A DNA stretch of 64,000 nt, from contig NZ_LT900217.1 in the NCBI RefSeq assembly GCF_900199375.1, positions 558,001-622,000 on the forward strand, written 5' to 3'. Within the stretch, counting starts at the first letter, position 1. Every line of letters starts with the position of its first letter. A program made the translations under genes and the position numbers. The stretch comes from Gordonibacter urolithinfaciens. GTDB taxonomy: Bacteria; Actinomycetota; Coriobacteriia; Coriobacteriales; Eggerthellaceae. The notes under the pieces are model-generated. The model ran no database searches. It had not been told where the DNA came from and saw only the letters and a program-made list of their open reading frames with translations. This document shows, piece by piece, positions 8,278 through 18,117 of this stretch.

Positions 8278-9734
8278 CTCCCGGCGGCGCCGGGAGCGCC
8301 GGCCGCCCCGGCGGCCCCGGCCGCGAGCGCGTCCACGAGCTGCGGCCCGATGGCCGTCACGTCGCCCGCGCCCATGGTGATGACCAGGTCGCCCTCCGCG
8401 GCCTTCGCCGCCAGGTACGGCACCACCTCCACGCGGCGCGGCACGTAGGCCGCCTCGGGGTGCCCCGCATGGTCCAGCACCACGTTCAGGAACGTCTTGC
8501 CGCTCACGCCGGGCACGGGCGCCTCGCCCGCCGGGTACACGTCCATGAACGTGACGGTGTCGGCCGCGTCGAACGCGCTGCCGAACTCGTCCTTCAGCAC
8601 CTCGGTGAACAGCGGCACGCGCGAGTAGCGGTGCGGCTGGAACAGCACGTGCACGTGGCGGAAGCCCAGCTGCGACGCCGCGCCGATGGTGGCGGCGATC
8701 TCGGTGGGATGGTGCGCGTAGTCGTCCACCACGGTGATGCCGGCAGCCTCGCCCACGAGGTCGAAGCGGCGGCGCACCCCGGCGAACCCGGCCATGGCGC
8801 GGGCAGCGGCCTCGGCGTCCATGCCGAGCGCGTCCGCGAGCACGATGACGCCGGCGGCGTTCAGCACGTTGTGGCGGCCCGGGTTCTGCTTGACGTGGGC
8901 GGACAGCTGGCGGCCGTCGGGCAGGGCCAGCACGAAATCGCTGCCCACGCCCTGCGGCTCGAAGGACACGATGCGCGCGTCGCAGCCTTCGCCGAAGCCG
9001 TACGTGACCAGCGTGCGGCCCGCGGCGCGCGCAAGCGCCGCAAGCTGCTCGTCGTCGCCGCAGGCCACCACCACGCCGCCGTCCGCAGGCACCGAGCCGA
9101 TGAACGCGGCGAACTTCTCGTAGATCTCGTCGAGGTCGCGGTAGTGGTCCAGGTGGTCGGCCTCGATGTTCGTCACGAGCACCGCGCGCGGCGACAGGTA
9201 CGTGAACGACTTGTCGCTCTCGTCGGCCTCCACCACGTAGTGCCGGCCCGACCCCGAGTGCGCGTTCGTGCCGTAGGAGCGCACGATGCCGCCGATGAGG
9301 AACGTGGGGTCCTCGCCCATGGCGTCCAGCACGCTGGCCAGCATGGACGACGTGGTGGTCTTGCCGTGCGTGCCCGCCACGGCAAGCGTCTCCAGGTCGC
9401 GGCCCAGGTGCGCGAGCATCTGCGCACGGTGCCAGATGGCCAGGCCCCGCTCCTTGGCGGCGATGAGCTCGGGGTTGTTGTCCAGGATGGCCGTGGACAC
9501 CACCACCACGTCGGGCGAGGCGTCGTCGCGCCCGGGGCCGCCCGGCAGGTTGGCCGGGTCGTGGCCGATGCGCACGTCGATGCCGGCGGCCTTCAGCTGC
9601 TTGGTGTAGCGGCTCTCCTTGAGATCCGACCCGCTCACGCGCAGGCCCTGGTCGAAGGCGACGCGCGCGATGCCGCTCATGCCCACCCCGCCCACGCCGA
9701 CGAAGTGAACCGATTCTATGCGCTGTGTGTCCAT
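8274..9734 (-). CDS. murC: UDP-N-acetylmuramate-L-alanine ligase MurC
   Basis: A 486-residue Mur ligase adding L-Ala to UDP-MurNAc. The N-terminal HFVGVGGVGMSGIA is the nucleotide-binding motif, GTHGKTTTSSML the ATP P-loop, and VVDDYAHHPTEI a MurC signature. The ATG at 9734 follows TTAAGGATATC. It lies 53 bases after murG and overlaps murB by four. The last 15 residues are a Gly/Ala run. Confidence 0.95.
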   Translation of the reverse strand: MDTQRIESVHFVGVGGVGMSGIARVAFDQGLRVSGSDLKESRYTKQLKAAGIDVRIGHDPANLPGGPGRDDASPDVVVVSTAILDNNPELIAAKERGLAIWHRAQMLAHLGRDLETLAVAGTHGKTTTSSMLASVLDAMGEDPTFLIGGIVRSYGTNAHSGSGRHYVVEADESDKSFTYLSPRAVLVTNIEADHLDHYRDLDEIYEKFAAFIGSVPADGGVVVACGDDEQLAALARAAGRTLVTYGFGEGCDARIVSFEPQGVGSDFVLALPDGRQLSAHVKQNPGRHNVLNAAGVIVLADALGMDAEAAARAMAGFAGVRRRFDLVGEAAGITVVDDYAHHPTEIAATIGAASQLGFRHVHVLFQPHRYSRVPLFTEVLKDEFGSAFDAADTVTFMDVYPAGEAPVPGVSGKTFLNVVLDHAGHPEAAYVPRRVEVVPYLAAKAAEGDLVITMGAGDVTAIGPQLVDALAAGAAGAAGAPGAAGR

Positions 9735-9787
9735 GATATCCTTAACTGCCCTTCCCTCGGGTGCGCTTCCATGGTAGCCAACGTTCG

Positions 9788-10888
9788 CTACCGCGCGGCC
9801 CCCATCACAACATCTGCCAATTTGGCGGCCGCGTCGGCCGTCTTCTGCGCGCGCGCCGCAGCGGCCATGCGCTCCCGCACGGCCGCGTCGTCCAGGAGCG
9901 AGCGCACGAGCCGCGCGAACTCCGGCCCCTCCACGTCGGCGTCCGCCAGCATGTACGCGCAGCCCGCCTCCACGTAGGCGCGCGCGTTCGTGGTCTGGTG
10001 GTCCTCCGTGGCGAATGGGAACGGAACGAGCAGCGCCGGGATGGCGCGCGCCGATATCTCCGCGAGCGACGTGGCCCCCGCGCGCGACACGATGGCGTCG
10101 GCGGCGGCCATGGCCTCGCCCATATGGTCCGTGTAGCCGAACAGGTGCCACCGCTTCTCCTCGGCGGGCGTGAGCGCCAGCTGCCCGGCGACGGCGTCGA
10201 GCTCCTTCGGGCCCGTCACGTGGACGACGTGCACGTCGCCGGCGGCCAGCAGCTCGTCCTTCAGCGCGCAGACGGCCTGGTTCAGGTGGCGCGCGCCCAG
10301 GCTGCCGCCCGTCACCAGCAGAAGGCGCGCGTCCTCGGGCACGCCGAAGCGCGCGCGCCCGTCCTCGCGCGTGGCATCGAACACGCTCTTGCGCACGGGA
10401 TTGCCCGTGACGGCGATGCGCGAGCGCGCGCCTTCGTCGAGCGCACCGGCCGCATGTTCGTAGGTCAGGCACACGGCGGCGGCCCGCTTCGCCAGGTACT
10501 TGTTCGCCATGCCCATGACCGAGTTCTGCTCGTGCACCACCACGGGCACGCCCAGCTTCTCGGCCGCTCGCCCCACCGGGATGCACACGTAGCCGCCGAA
10601 GCCCACCACGACGTCGGCGCCGAGCTCGGCGAGCCACGCCTTCGCGCGCCCGGTGCTCCGCTGTATCTTCGCCACGGCCTTCGGCAGCGTGAGCGGATGG
10701 TTGCGGTTGAACCCCGCCGCCTCGAACGGCGTGAACGGGATGCCCGCCTCGGCCACGAGCCGCGCCTCCACGCCCTGGGGCGTGCCGGCGAAGCGCACGT
10801 CGCAACCGCGGGCCCGAAGCTCGTCGGCCAGCGCGAGCGCCGGGTTGATATGGCCGGCGGTCCCGCCGCCGGAAAGTACGACCAACAT
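9788..10888 (-). CDS. murG: Lipid II synthase MurG (GlcNAc transferase)
   Basis: A 366-residue GT-B glycosyltransferase that adds GlcNAc to lipid I on the inner face of the membrane. The N-terminal VVLSGGGTAGHINPALA glycine-rich loop, VVGFGGYVCIPV and PFPFATEDHQTTNA are family hallmarks. The ATG at 10888 follows a perfect GGAGGTAAGC. It lies two bases after the ftsW stop. Confidence 0.95.
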   Translation of the reverse strand: MLVVLSGGGTAGHINPALALADELRARGCDVRFAGTPQGVEARLVAEAGIPFTPFEAAGFNRNHPLTLPKAVAKIQRSTGRAKAWLAELGADVVVGFGGYVCIPVGRAAEKLGVPVVVHEQNSVMGMANKYLAKRAAAVCLTYEHAAGALDEGARSRIAVTGNPVRKSVFDATREDGRARFGVPEDARLLLVTGGSLGARHLNQAVCALKDELLAAGDVHVVHVTGPKELDAVAGQLALTPAEEKRWHLFGYTDHMGEAMAAADAIVSRAGATSLAEISARAIPALLVPFPFATEDHQTTNARAYVEAGCAYMLADADVEGPEFARLVRSLLDDAAVRERMAAAARAQKTADAAAKLADVVMGAAR

Positions 10889-10890
10889 GC

Positions 10891-12321
10891 TTACCTCCTG
10901 CCTCGGCGCGCCGACGAGCCGGATGCACCCGACCGCCCCGCGCCCGCGTTGTCGCGCCGCCTCGAGCGCGAGCTCACCGCGTCCCACCCGATGCCGTCGG
11001 ACGATGCCGACGACGAAGCCGTCCCGCCGCGCTTGCCCGCACGCCCGGACCCTCCCGCGCCCGCGCCTCCGCGGCTGCCGCCGGAGCGCGGCTCGTCCGG
11101 CTCGGCGCGCACGATGCGCAGGTCGGCGCGCCGCCGCGCGGGCGCGAGCGAGTCGTCCACCGCCCCCTGCGACACGGACAGGATGAGCGCCACCATGATA
11201 AACGTGGCGATGAGCGACGAGCCTCCCGACGAGATGAACGGCAGCGGCTTGCCCACGACGGGGAACCAGCCCATGACCATGGCTATGTTCAGGAACGCCT
11301 GGAACACGATCATGATGGTGCAGCCGCCCGCCACCATGGTGCCGAAGTTGTCGGGCGCCGTGCGCGCGATGCGCATGCCCGCCCACAGCACGAGCAGGAA
11401 CAGCGCGATCACCGCGACCGCCCCCACCAGGCCCAGCTCCTCGCCGATGATGGCGAAGATGAAGTCGGTGTCGGACTGCGTGAGGTACAGGTACTTCTCG
11501 TGCGAGTTGCCCAGCCCCACGCCGAAGAGCCCCCCGCCGGCAAGCGCGTAGAGCGAATGGATGAGCTGGTAGCCGTTGCCGTAGCCCCCCTCGCCGTCGT
11601 TCCACGGATTCAAGAACACCATCAGGCGCTCGCGGCGGTACTCCGTGCCGAAGATGCCCACCATGCCCAGCGCCACCACCACGCCCACCACGACGAGCAT
11701 GGTCCGCGCGGGAACCTCGCCCAGCCACATGACCGCAAGGATGCCCACGACGCAGATCATGGCCGTGCCCAAGTCGGACTGGGGACCCAAGATGACGAGC
11801 ACCGGCGCCAGCACCAGAAGAAACACCATCACGAAGAACTGCGGTACCGAAAGCGTCCCCTCGCGGAAGTCGTCGAAGAGCCGCGCAGCCACCAGCACGA
11901 GCGCGATCTTCGCGAACTCCGAGGGCTGCAGGCTTGCCGGACCGAGCACGAGCCAGCGCTGCGCGCCCCACTCGTCCTCGCCCGCCCCCGAGAACATGGT
12001 GGCCACCAGCAGCACGAACGCGAGAAGCCACACCGCCCACACCAAATTGCCGCGCCAAACGGAATAGGGGACGAACTTCCACACGGCCAGCGCGACCACG
12101 ATGCCCACGACGGCGAACTTGATCTGGCTGAGCGTGTCGGCCATGGGATCGACCGTCGCCACCGCGTCGGCCGACGCGGAAGCCAGCGCGATGACCGACG
12201 ACGTGGAGTAGATCATGACGAAGCCGAGCAGCGTGAGCGCCAGCACGGACAGCATGAGGACGAGCCGGGGGCCCATGATATGCGCAGGTATCCCCTGCCT
12301 GTCGACGCGTGCGGCGGCCAT
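10891..12321 (-). CDS. ftsW: SEDS peptidoglycan glycosyltransferase FtsW
   Basis: A 476-residue polytopic membrane protein, about ten helices up to residue 385. The motifs GPQSDLGTAMI, GNSHEKYLYLTQSDTDFIFA and PLPFISSGGSS mark the SEDS family. It polymerises lipid II with its partner FtsI, encoded in the same cluster. The C-terminal 85 residues form an unusual Gly/Ser/Arg-rich cytoplasmic tail. It lies 9 bases after murD. Confidence 0.9.
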   Translation of the reverse strand: MAAARVDRQGIPAHIMGPRLVLMLSVLALTLLGFVMIYSTSSVIALASASADAVATVDPMADTLSQIKFAVVGIVVALAVWKFVPYSVWRGNLVWAVWLLAFVLLVATMFSGAGEDEWGAQRWLVLGPASLQPSEFAKIALVLVAARLFDDFREGTLSVPQFFVMVFLLVLAPVLVILGPQSDLGTAMICVVGILAVMWLGEVPARTMLVVVGVVVALGMVGIFGTEYRRERLMVFLNPWNDGEGGYGNGYQLIHSLYALAGGGLFGVGLGNSHEKYLYLTQSDTDFIFAIIGEELGLVGAVAVIALFLLVLWAGMRIARTAPDNFGTMVAGGCTIMIVFQAFLNIAMVMGWFPVVGKPLPFISSGGSSLIATFIMVALILSVSQGAVDDSLAPARRRADLRIVRAEPDEPRSGGSRGGAGAGGSGRAGKRGGTASSSASSDGIGWDAVSSRSRRRDNAGAGRSGASGSSARRGRR

Positions 12322-12329
12322 GGAGGCCC

Positions 12330-14051
12330 TTACGCTTCCACGCGCGCGGAGCGTTCGGCCACGAGCGCCTTGAACGCACGGCCGCGCTCCTCGTACGAGC
12401 CGAACTCGTCGAACGACGCGCAGGCCGGCGACAGCAGCACGACGTCGCCCGCGCCCGCGATGGCAAGCGCCGCGTCGAGGGCGTCCTCCAGGTGCGATGC
12501 CTGGAGGACGGCGAAGTCGCTGCCGTCCCGACCCGCAGGTCCACCAAGGTCAGCGAGGGTTTCCCCGGCGCCCCGCATCGTGGGGAGGGCGAGGGCGTGG
12601 CGTACTTCGGTACGCGAGTCCTCGGCCTCGCCGCGAGGCGGGGTGCCGGGGGAAGCCGCGGCATCGGCCGGTTCCGACGGCCGGCAGCCCACCGGAGCCC
12701 CGAACGCCGTCGCGAAGCGCGGGCCCGCCGCCCCGAAGCAGACGACGCCGCGCGCGCGGGCGCGGGCGGCCGCCACGAGGGGGGCCAGGTCGGTGCCCTT
12801 GTCGTCGCCGCCGAGCAGCACGATGGGGCGCGTCTCGGGGAACGCGGCCAGCGCGGTGAGCGTCGCGTCGACGTTCGTGGCCTTGGAGTCGTTGTAGCAG
12901 GTCACGCCCGCAACGGTGCCGCAGGGCTCGATGCGGTGCTCGAGCGGCTTGAACGAGCGCAGATGCGCCGCCACGTCGGGGTCGTCCACGCCGAGCGCGA
13001 ACGCGGCGGCTGCCACGGCCAGCGCGTTCGAGGCGTTGTGCGCGCCCTTGACCTGCAAGTCGCCGGCACGCCCCGCCTTGTGCTCCTTGCCGTCCAGCGC
13101 CACGCACAGCATGCCGTCGGCATCGAGGAACGCGGCGTTGTCGCTGCCGCACCGCGCGCGCATGTCGCCGCCCAGGCCCTCGGCCGTGCCCATCGGCACG
13201 TACGCGAAGCCGCGCCCGCCCTCGCCCAGCGCGCGCAGGCGGCGCACCTCGGCACGCACGACATCGTTCGTCGCATCGAGCACGGCCACGGCCCCCGGCA
13301 CGCCGGCCAAGTTCGCCAGCAGCTTGAGCTTCGCGTCGCGGTACGCCTCGAAGCTGCGATGCCAGTGCAGGTGGTCGGGCGTGATGTTCAGCAGCACGGC
13401 CACGTTAGGCGCGAAGCGCACCGTGGACGCCAGCTGGTAGGACGACACCTCGGCCACGTACACGTCCGTGGCGCCCGCGCCCACCGCGGAGATGCACGGG
13501 TCGCCGATGTTGCCGACGGCGGCAGCGGCCAGGCCGGCGCCCGCCAGCACATGCGCGGCGAGCGCGCAGACCGTCGTCTTGCCGTTCGTGCCCGTCACGG
13601 CCACCCAGCGGCTGTCGGCGGCGCTCTCGCGCCAGGCGAACTCGACCTCGCTCACCAGCTCGGAGCACGAGGCGGCCGCCGCCTGGTAGAACGCCGAGAA
13701 CTGCGGGATGCCGGGACTCGCTATGCCAAGGTCGAAAGCCGGCGCGGCGCCGGCTTCCCGCGCGGCGCCGCCATCGCCGCCCGCACCTTGCGCGGCCCTT
13801 GCGGCCAGCTCCGCCACGGCGCCGTCGCCGAACGCCACGAGCGCGCCGCGCGCCGCCGCCTCGGCAGCGAACGCCTCGGAGGCCTCCGTGCGCGCGCCGG
13901 CCGCCACGGCCAGCGCGTCCACGCGCCCGCCCACCAGCGGCAGCAGGTACTCCACGGCCGCCCGGCCGCTCTTCCCCAGCCCCAAAACGAGCACGCGCCC
14001 GAGGTGCTGCGGCGCGTGCTTCCTTCCCGGTATCAGGTCCCCGCGCGCCAT
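12330..14051 (-). CDS. murD: UDP-N-acetylmuramoylalanine-D-glutamate ligase MurD
   Basis: A Mur ligase adding D-Glu. GTNGKTTVCALA is the P-loop, LNITPDHLHWH and NDSKATNVDAT are catalytic motifs, and VLLSPACASFDEFGSYEERG is the MurD C-terminal signature. At 573 residues it is about 120 longer than usual. Part of the excess is a Gly/Ala insert near residues 85-105; the larger part is a 60-residue insert at about residues 454-513, coded by hairpin-rich DNA. It remains in frame and all catalytic motifs are kept, so it is probably functional. Confidence 0.93.
   Translation of the reverse strand: MARGDLIPGRKHAPQHLGRVLVLGLGKSGRAAVEYLLPLVGGRVDALAVAAGARTEASEAFAAEAAARGALVAFGDGAVAELAARAAQGAGGDGGAAREAGAAPAFDLGIASPGIPQFSAFYQAAAASCSELVSEVEFAWRESAADSRWVAVTGTNGKTTVCALAAHVLAGAGLAAAAVGNIGDPCISAVGAGATDVYVAEVSSYQLASTVRFAPNVAVLLNITPDHLHWHRSFEAYRDAKLKLLANLAGVPGAVAVLDATNDVVRAEVRRLRALGEGGRGFAYVPMGTAEGLGGDMRARCGSDNAAFLDADGMLCVALDGKEHKAGRAGDLQVKGAHNASNALAVAAAAFALGVDDPDVAAHLRSFKPLEHRIEPCGTVAGVTCYNDSKATNVDATLTALAAFPETRPIVLLGGDDKGTDLAPLVAAARARARGVVCFGAAGPRFATAFGAPVGCRPSEPADAAASPGTPPRGEAEDSRTEVRHALALPTMRGAGETLADLGGPAGRDGSDFAVLQASHLEDALDAALAIAGAGDVVLLSPACASFDEFGSYEERGRAFKALVAERSARVEA
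12512..12690 (-). repeat. Hairpin-rich element inserted in frame in murD
   Basis: This stretch separates MurD motifs that are normally about 20-25 residues apart (CFGAAGPRFATAF and the helix before GDVVLLSP). It contains a UUCG-type stem-loop, CGTACTTCGGTACG at 12601-12614, and a second stem, CCTCGCCGCGAGG. Such structure is typical of dispersed palindromic repeats rather than a protein domain, and the encoded peptide is low in predicted order. No second copy is evident in this window. Confidence 0.45.
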
Positions 14052-14054
14052 CCG

Positions 14055-15101
14055 CTACGCCACCGCCATGAGCGTCTGGGCGAAGTACAGCGAGAAGCCG
14101 CAGGCCGCCAGCACGCCCGACACGATCCAGAAGCGCACGACCACCTTCGTCTCGCTCCACCCCTTCTTCTCGAAGTGGTGGTGCAAGGGCGCCATGAGGA
14201 AGATGCGCTTCCTCGTCTTCTTGTAGTAGAACACCTGGATCATGACGGACAGGGCCTCGGCCACGAACAGGCCGCCGATGATGATGGACACGAACTCGGT
14301 CTTCGTGAGCACGGCCAGGCACCCCAGCGCCATACCGAGCGCGAGCGAGCCGGTGTCGCCCATAAAGATGTCGGCCGGGAACGAGTTGAACCACAGGAAG
14401 CCGATGCACGCGCCCGCGAGCGCCGCCGCGAAGATGGCGGGCTCCAGCATATCGGAGCGGTACGCGATGGCGGCCATCACTATCATCACGATCATCACCG
14501 TGCCCGCCGCCAGGCCGTCCAGGCCGTCGGTGAGGTTCACGGCGTTGCACATGCCCACCAGCAGGATGTTCGCGAATATCAGGTAGAGCCACGGGATGGC
14601 TATGCCGTCGCCCACGGGCACCACCGTGGTGAGCAGCCCCAGGTCGAACGTGTACACGAAGGGTATCTCCACCGTGGGGGCCACCCCCAGCCAGTTCACC
14701 GCCACGAGCGTGAACACGGTGGCGATGGCGAACTGGCCCGCGAGCTTCGCCTTCGGCGTGAGGCCGAGCGAGCGCTCCTTCACCACCTTCGAGGCGTCGT
14801 CCACGAGCCCCAGAAGGCCCGTGAGCACGGTGGCGCCCAGGAGCAGGAACGTCTCGAGCGTGGGCATGCCGATGACGAGCGCCGTGGCTATCACGGCCAC
14901 GAGCATGATGACGCCGCCCATGGTGGGCGTGCCCTGCTTCACCAGGTGGCTCTCGGGCCCGTCGGCGCGCACCTGCTGGCCGATATGGCTCGACTTCAGG
15001 AACTTGATCCATACGGGCATGAGCACCATCGTGACCACGATGGCGGCCACGATGGCCAGGAACACGAGGAACGTCGGGTAGTGGGAGAATATCGCAAACA
15101 T
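14055..15101 (-). CDS. mraY: Phospho-MurNAc-pentapeptide translocase MraY
   Basis: A 348-residue ten-helix membrane enzyme making lipid I from UDP-MurNAc-pentapeptide and undecaprenyl phosphate. GTPTMGGVIML, LVDDASKV, NAVNLTDGLDGLA (the Asp-rich active site) and FMGDTGSLALG are all present. APLHHHFEKKGW is the HHH motif. Its start follows the murF stop by one base, and murD follows four bases after its end. Confidence 0.95.
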   Translation of the reverse strand: MFAIFSHYPTFLVFLAIVAAIVVTMVLMPVWIKFLKSSHIGQQVRADGPESHLVKQGTPTMGGVIMLVAVIATALVIGMPTLETFLLLGATVLTGLLGLVDDASKVVKERSLGLTPKAKLAGQFAIATVFTLVAVNWLGVAPTVEIPFVYTFDLGLLTTVVPVGDGIAIPWLYLIFANILLVGMCNAVNLTDGLDGLAAGTVMIVMIVMAAIAYRSDMLEPAIFAAALAGACIGFLWFNSFPADIFMGDTGSLALGMALGCLAVLTKTEFVSIIIGGLFVAEALSVMIQVFYYKKTRKRIFLMAPLHHHFEKKGWSETKVVVRFWIVSGVLAACGFSLYFAQTLMAVA

Positions 15102-15102
15102 A

Positions 15103-16599
15103 TCAGTTGACCAGTCCTTCGACCACGCGCTCGAGACCCATGAAGCGGGACGCCTTCACCAGCACGGCGTCGCCCGGCTCGAGGTACGTATCCATCTCTC
15201 CGAGCACGTCGGAGACCGTCGCCGCGCGCACGATGCGCGCCGCGTCCATGCCCTCCGCCTCGGCGGCGTCGGCGATACGCATCGCCAGCTCGCCTACGCA
15301 CACGAGGCGGTCGAGCGGCAGCGTTCCCGCCAGCTCGCCGACGCCCGCATGGCAGGCGCGCGCGAAGTCGCCGAGCTCGCCCATGTCGCCGAGCACCGCC
15401 ACGCGGCGGCCCGGCACCTCCAGCGCGCAGAACGTGGTGAGCGAGGCGCGCATGGAGTCGGGGTTCGCATTGTAGGCATCGTTCACCACGGTGAAGCCGC
15501 CGCGCGCGGCGAGCACCTCCTGGCGCCCCGCCTCGGGCTCGGCGTGCGCGAGCGCCGCCGCCACGGCCGCAAGCGGCATGCCGAGCGCGCGGCCCACGGC
15601 CGCCGCGGCGCAGGCGTTGCCCACGTTGTGCAGCCCGCGCAGGTTGAGCGAGCAGGAGGCCTGCTCGCCGTGCGGGGCGGCCGCGTCCGAGCCGCCGAAG
15701 CCGGCGGCGTGCAGCTCAAAGCGCGGGCGGCCCTGCTCGTCCAGCTCCACCTGCTCGGCCCACACGGCCGGGCGCACCACGTCGGCCGCATCGGCGGCCA
15801 CGCGGCGTGCGGCCGCGTCCGGCGAGCCGTCGAAAAGCACGCACGGCACGCGCCGGGCGTCCAGCCGGGCCTCGGCGCGCACGAAGCCCGCGAAGTCGTC
15901 GGCCGCGTTCACGAACGCGAGTCCCGTGCCCTCCGGCAGCTCGCGCAAGAGCTCCGCCTTGGCGCGCGCGATGTTCTCGCGGCTGCCCAGAAGCTCGATG
16001 TGGCTCTCGCCCACGTTCACCACCAGGCCCCAGTCGGGGCGCACGAACGAGCACAGCTCGGCTATCTGGCCGGTGCCGCGCATGCCCATCTCCACCACCA
16101 CGGCCTCCGTCTCCGGTTCGGCCGAGAGCAGCGTTTTGGGAACGCCCAGCTCGTTGTTCTGGTTGCCCACCGTGGCCACCACGGAATGCGCGGCCGCCAG
16201 CACGTCGCGCACGAGGTTCTTCGTGGTGGTCTTGCCCGTTGAGCCCGTGAGCGCGATCACGCGCCCCTGCAGGTGGGAGCGCCACTCGCGCGCAAGATCG
16301 GTCACGGCGCCCGCCGTGTCGGGCACGTCGATGACGGCTGCGCCCAGCTCGCGTGCGAGCGCCCGCACGTCCTCGGCCACCGGCTGCATGACCAGCGCGC
16401 CCAGCGCGCCCGCGGAGAGCGCCGCGGCCACGAAGTCGTGCCCGTCTGCGCGCTCGCCCGGCAGCGCCACGTACAGGTCTCCCGCGCACACGTCGCGGGA
16501 GTCCCAGGTAATGCCCGTGAGCAGCGCACGGGGATCGAGCGGCTCCACGGCGAACGTCCCGCCCGTGTAAGCCGCGATCTGCTTCGCGTTCAGGCGCAT
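15103..16599 (-). CDS. murF: UDP-MurNAc-tripeptide-D-Ala-D-Ala ligase MurF
   Basis: A 498-residue Mur ligase adding D-Ala-D-Ala. The P-loop is GSTGKTTTKNLV, followed by GNQNNELGVP and the catalytic VVNDAYNANPDSM. The C-terminal domain contains VAVLGDMGELGD. The gene sits three bases after murE and one base before mraY, so it depends on the cluster promoter. Confidence 0.94.
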   Translation of the reverse strand: MRLNAKQIAAYTGGTFAVEPLDPRALLTGITWDSRDVCAGDLYVALPGERADGHDFVAAALSAGALGALVMQPVAEDVRALARELGAAVIDVPDTAGAVTDLAREWRSHLQGRVIALTGSTGKTTTKNLVRDVLAAAHSVVATVGNQNNELGVPKTLLSAEPETEAVVVEMGMRGTGQIAELCSFVRPDWGLVVNVGESHIELLGSRENIARAKAELLRELPEGTGLAFVNAADDFAGFVRAEARLDARRVPCVLFDGSPDAAARRVAADAADVVRPAVWAEQVELDEQGRPRFELHAAGFGGSDAAAPHGEQASCSLNLRGLHNVGNACAAAAVGRALGMPLAAVAAALAHAEPEAGRQEVLAARGGFTVVNDAYNANPDSMRASLTTFCALEVPGRRVAVLGDMGELGDFARACHAGVGELAGTLPLDRLVCVGELAMRIADAAEAEGMDAARIVRAATVSDVLGEMDTYLEPGDAVLVKASRFMGLERVVEGLVN

Positions 16600-16602
16600 A
16601 GG

Positions 16603-18108
16603 CTACTCAGCGCCCTTCTCGTCCAAAAGGCCTCCGAACGCACGGTTCAGCTCTTCGGCCGCAACCACGCGGTCGTCGAAGGAGAGCACCTCGTCGCCCA
16701 CCAGCTGGTAGTCTTCGTGGCCCTTGCCCGCGATGAGCACGGAGTCGTCGGGCTCGGCCCATTCCAGCGCCAGCGCGATGGCCGCGCGGCGGTCGGGCTC
16801 CACGGCGAAGCGGCCCTCGCCCGAGCCCATGCCGCCCACGATGTCGTCGATGATGGCCAGCGGGTCCTCGTGGCGCGGGTTGTCGCTCGTCACCACGGCG
16901 TAGTCGGCCGCGAGGGCGGCCTTGCCCATGATGGAGCGCTTCGAGGCGTCGCGGTCGCCGCCGCAGCCGAACACGCAGATGGTGCGCCCGCGCGTCAGCG
17001 CCTTAATGGACGCGAGCGCCTTCTCCAGGGCGTCGGGGGTATGCGCGTAGTCGACGAACACGCTCACGCCGCCGTCGCACGTCACGCTCACGCGCTCCAG
17101 GCGGCCGGGGATCTGCGGGGCCTCCTCCAACGCCTCCACGATCACGCTGGGCGGGAAGCCCAGCTGCAGCCCGATGCCGAACGCGCACATGACGTTCTCC
17201 ACGTTGAACTTGCCCACGAGCGGGTAGTCGAAGCGGTAGCGGCTTCCGCGCACGTCCAGCTCGACGGTGGTGTGCGTGGGGGCGTACCGCACGTCCACGG
17301 GATGGATCTGCGCCGCGGCGTCGAAGCCCGTCGTGACGACGCCGTCCTCGTTCGTGGAGCAGCGGCGCAGAAGCTCCTTGCCCCACTTGTCGTCGATGCA
17401 GATCACGCGCTTGGCCGGATAGTCCTTCGAGAACAGGCGCGCCTTGGCCTCGAAGTAGGCCTCGAACGTGTGGTGGTAGTCCAGGTGGTCCTGCGTGAGG
17501 TTCGAGAACGCGGTCACGGCGAACGTCGTGCCCCACGTGCGCTCCAGGTCGAGCGCATGCGAGCTCACCTCCATGGCCACCACGCCGCAGCGCTCGTCGC
17601 GCATGCGCGCGAAAAGCTGCTGCAGGTCGGGCGACTCGGGCGTCGTGTGCGCCGTCTTCTCCTGCTCTCCGCCGATGCGCACGCCCACGGTGCCGATGAC
17701 GCCCGTGCGCTTGCCGGCCACGTGCGCGATGTGCTCCACGAGGTAGGTGGTGGTGGTCTTGCCGTTCGTTCCGGTGATGCCCACGAGCGCGAAGTCCTTC
17801 GACGGGTGGTCGTAGAAGTTCGCCGACGCGGCCGCCATGGCCTTGCGCGTGTCGGCCACCACCACCTCGGTCACGTCGGTGGCGTCGGCCAGGTACACCT
17901 TGCGCTCCACCACGAGCACCTTGGCGCCGCGGTCGATGGCGTCCTGCGCGAAGGAATGGCCGTCCGCCGTCAGGCCCACGATGCAGAAGAACGCGTCGCC
18001 CGGCTGCACGCGGTCGCTGCGGTAGGCGATGCCGCCCACTTCCTCGTCGGCGTTGCCGATGACGGTGCAGTCAATTCCTGCGAACAGGTCGGTGCAGGTT
18101 TTCCCCAT
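16603..18108 (-). CDS. murE: UDP-MurNAc-tripeptide synthetase MurE, meso-DAP type
   Basis: A 501-residue Mur ligase adding the third residue of the stem peptide. GTNGKTTTTYLV is the P-loop and TAFSNLTQDHLDYH the Mg-binding motif. The substrate-selecting motif reads DNPRHEDP; DNPR is the form found in meso-diaminopimelate-adding enzymes, which suggests mDAP peptidoglycan. The ATG at 18108 follows GAGGACAAGCC, nine bases after ftsI. Confidence 0.94.
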   Translation of the reverse strand: MGKTCTDLFAGIDCTVIGNADEEVGGIAYRSDRVQPGDAFFCIVGLTADGHSFAQDAIDRGAKVLVVERKVYLADATDVTEVVVADTRKAMAAASANFYDHPSKDFALVGITGTNGKTTTTYLVEHIAHVAGKRTGVIGTVGVRIGGEQEKTAHTTPESPDLQQLFARMRDERCGVVAMEVSSHALDLERTWGTTFAVTAFSNLTQDHLDYHHTFEAYFEAKARLFSKDYPAKRVICIDDKWGKELLRRCSTNEDGVVTTGFDAAAQIHPVDVRYAPTHTTVELDVRGSRYRFDYPLVGKFNVENVMCAFGIGLQLGFPPSVIVEALEEAPQIPGRLERVSVTCDGGVSVFVDYAHTPDALEKALASIKALTRGRTICVFGCGGDRDASKRSIMGKAALAADYAVVTSDNPRHEDPLAIIDDIVGGMGSGEGRFAVEPDRRAAIALALEWAEPDDSVLIAGKGHEDYQLVGDEVLSFDDRVVAAEELNRAFGGLLDEKGAE

Positions 18109-18117
18109 GGCTTGTCC

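Noticed and set aside
9788-12664. Very long minus-strand frame extending murG upstream through ftsW
   Set aside because: Only the part from 10888 matches MurG and has a Shine-Dalgarno. The upstream part is an out-of-frame reading of ftsW.
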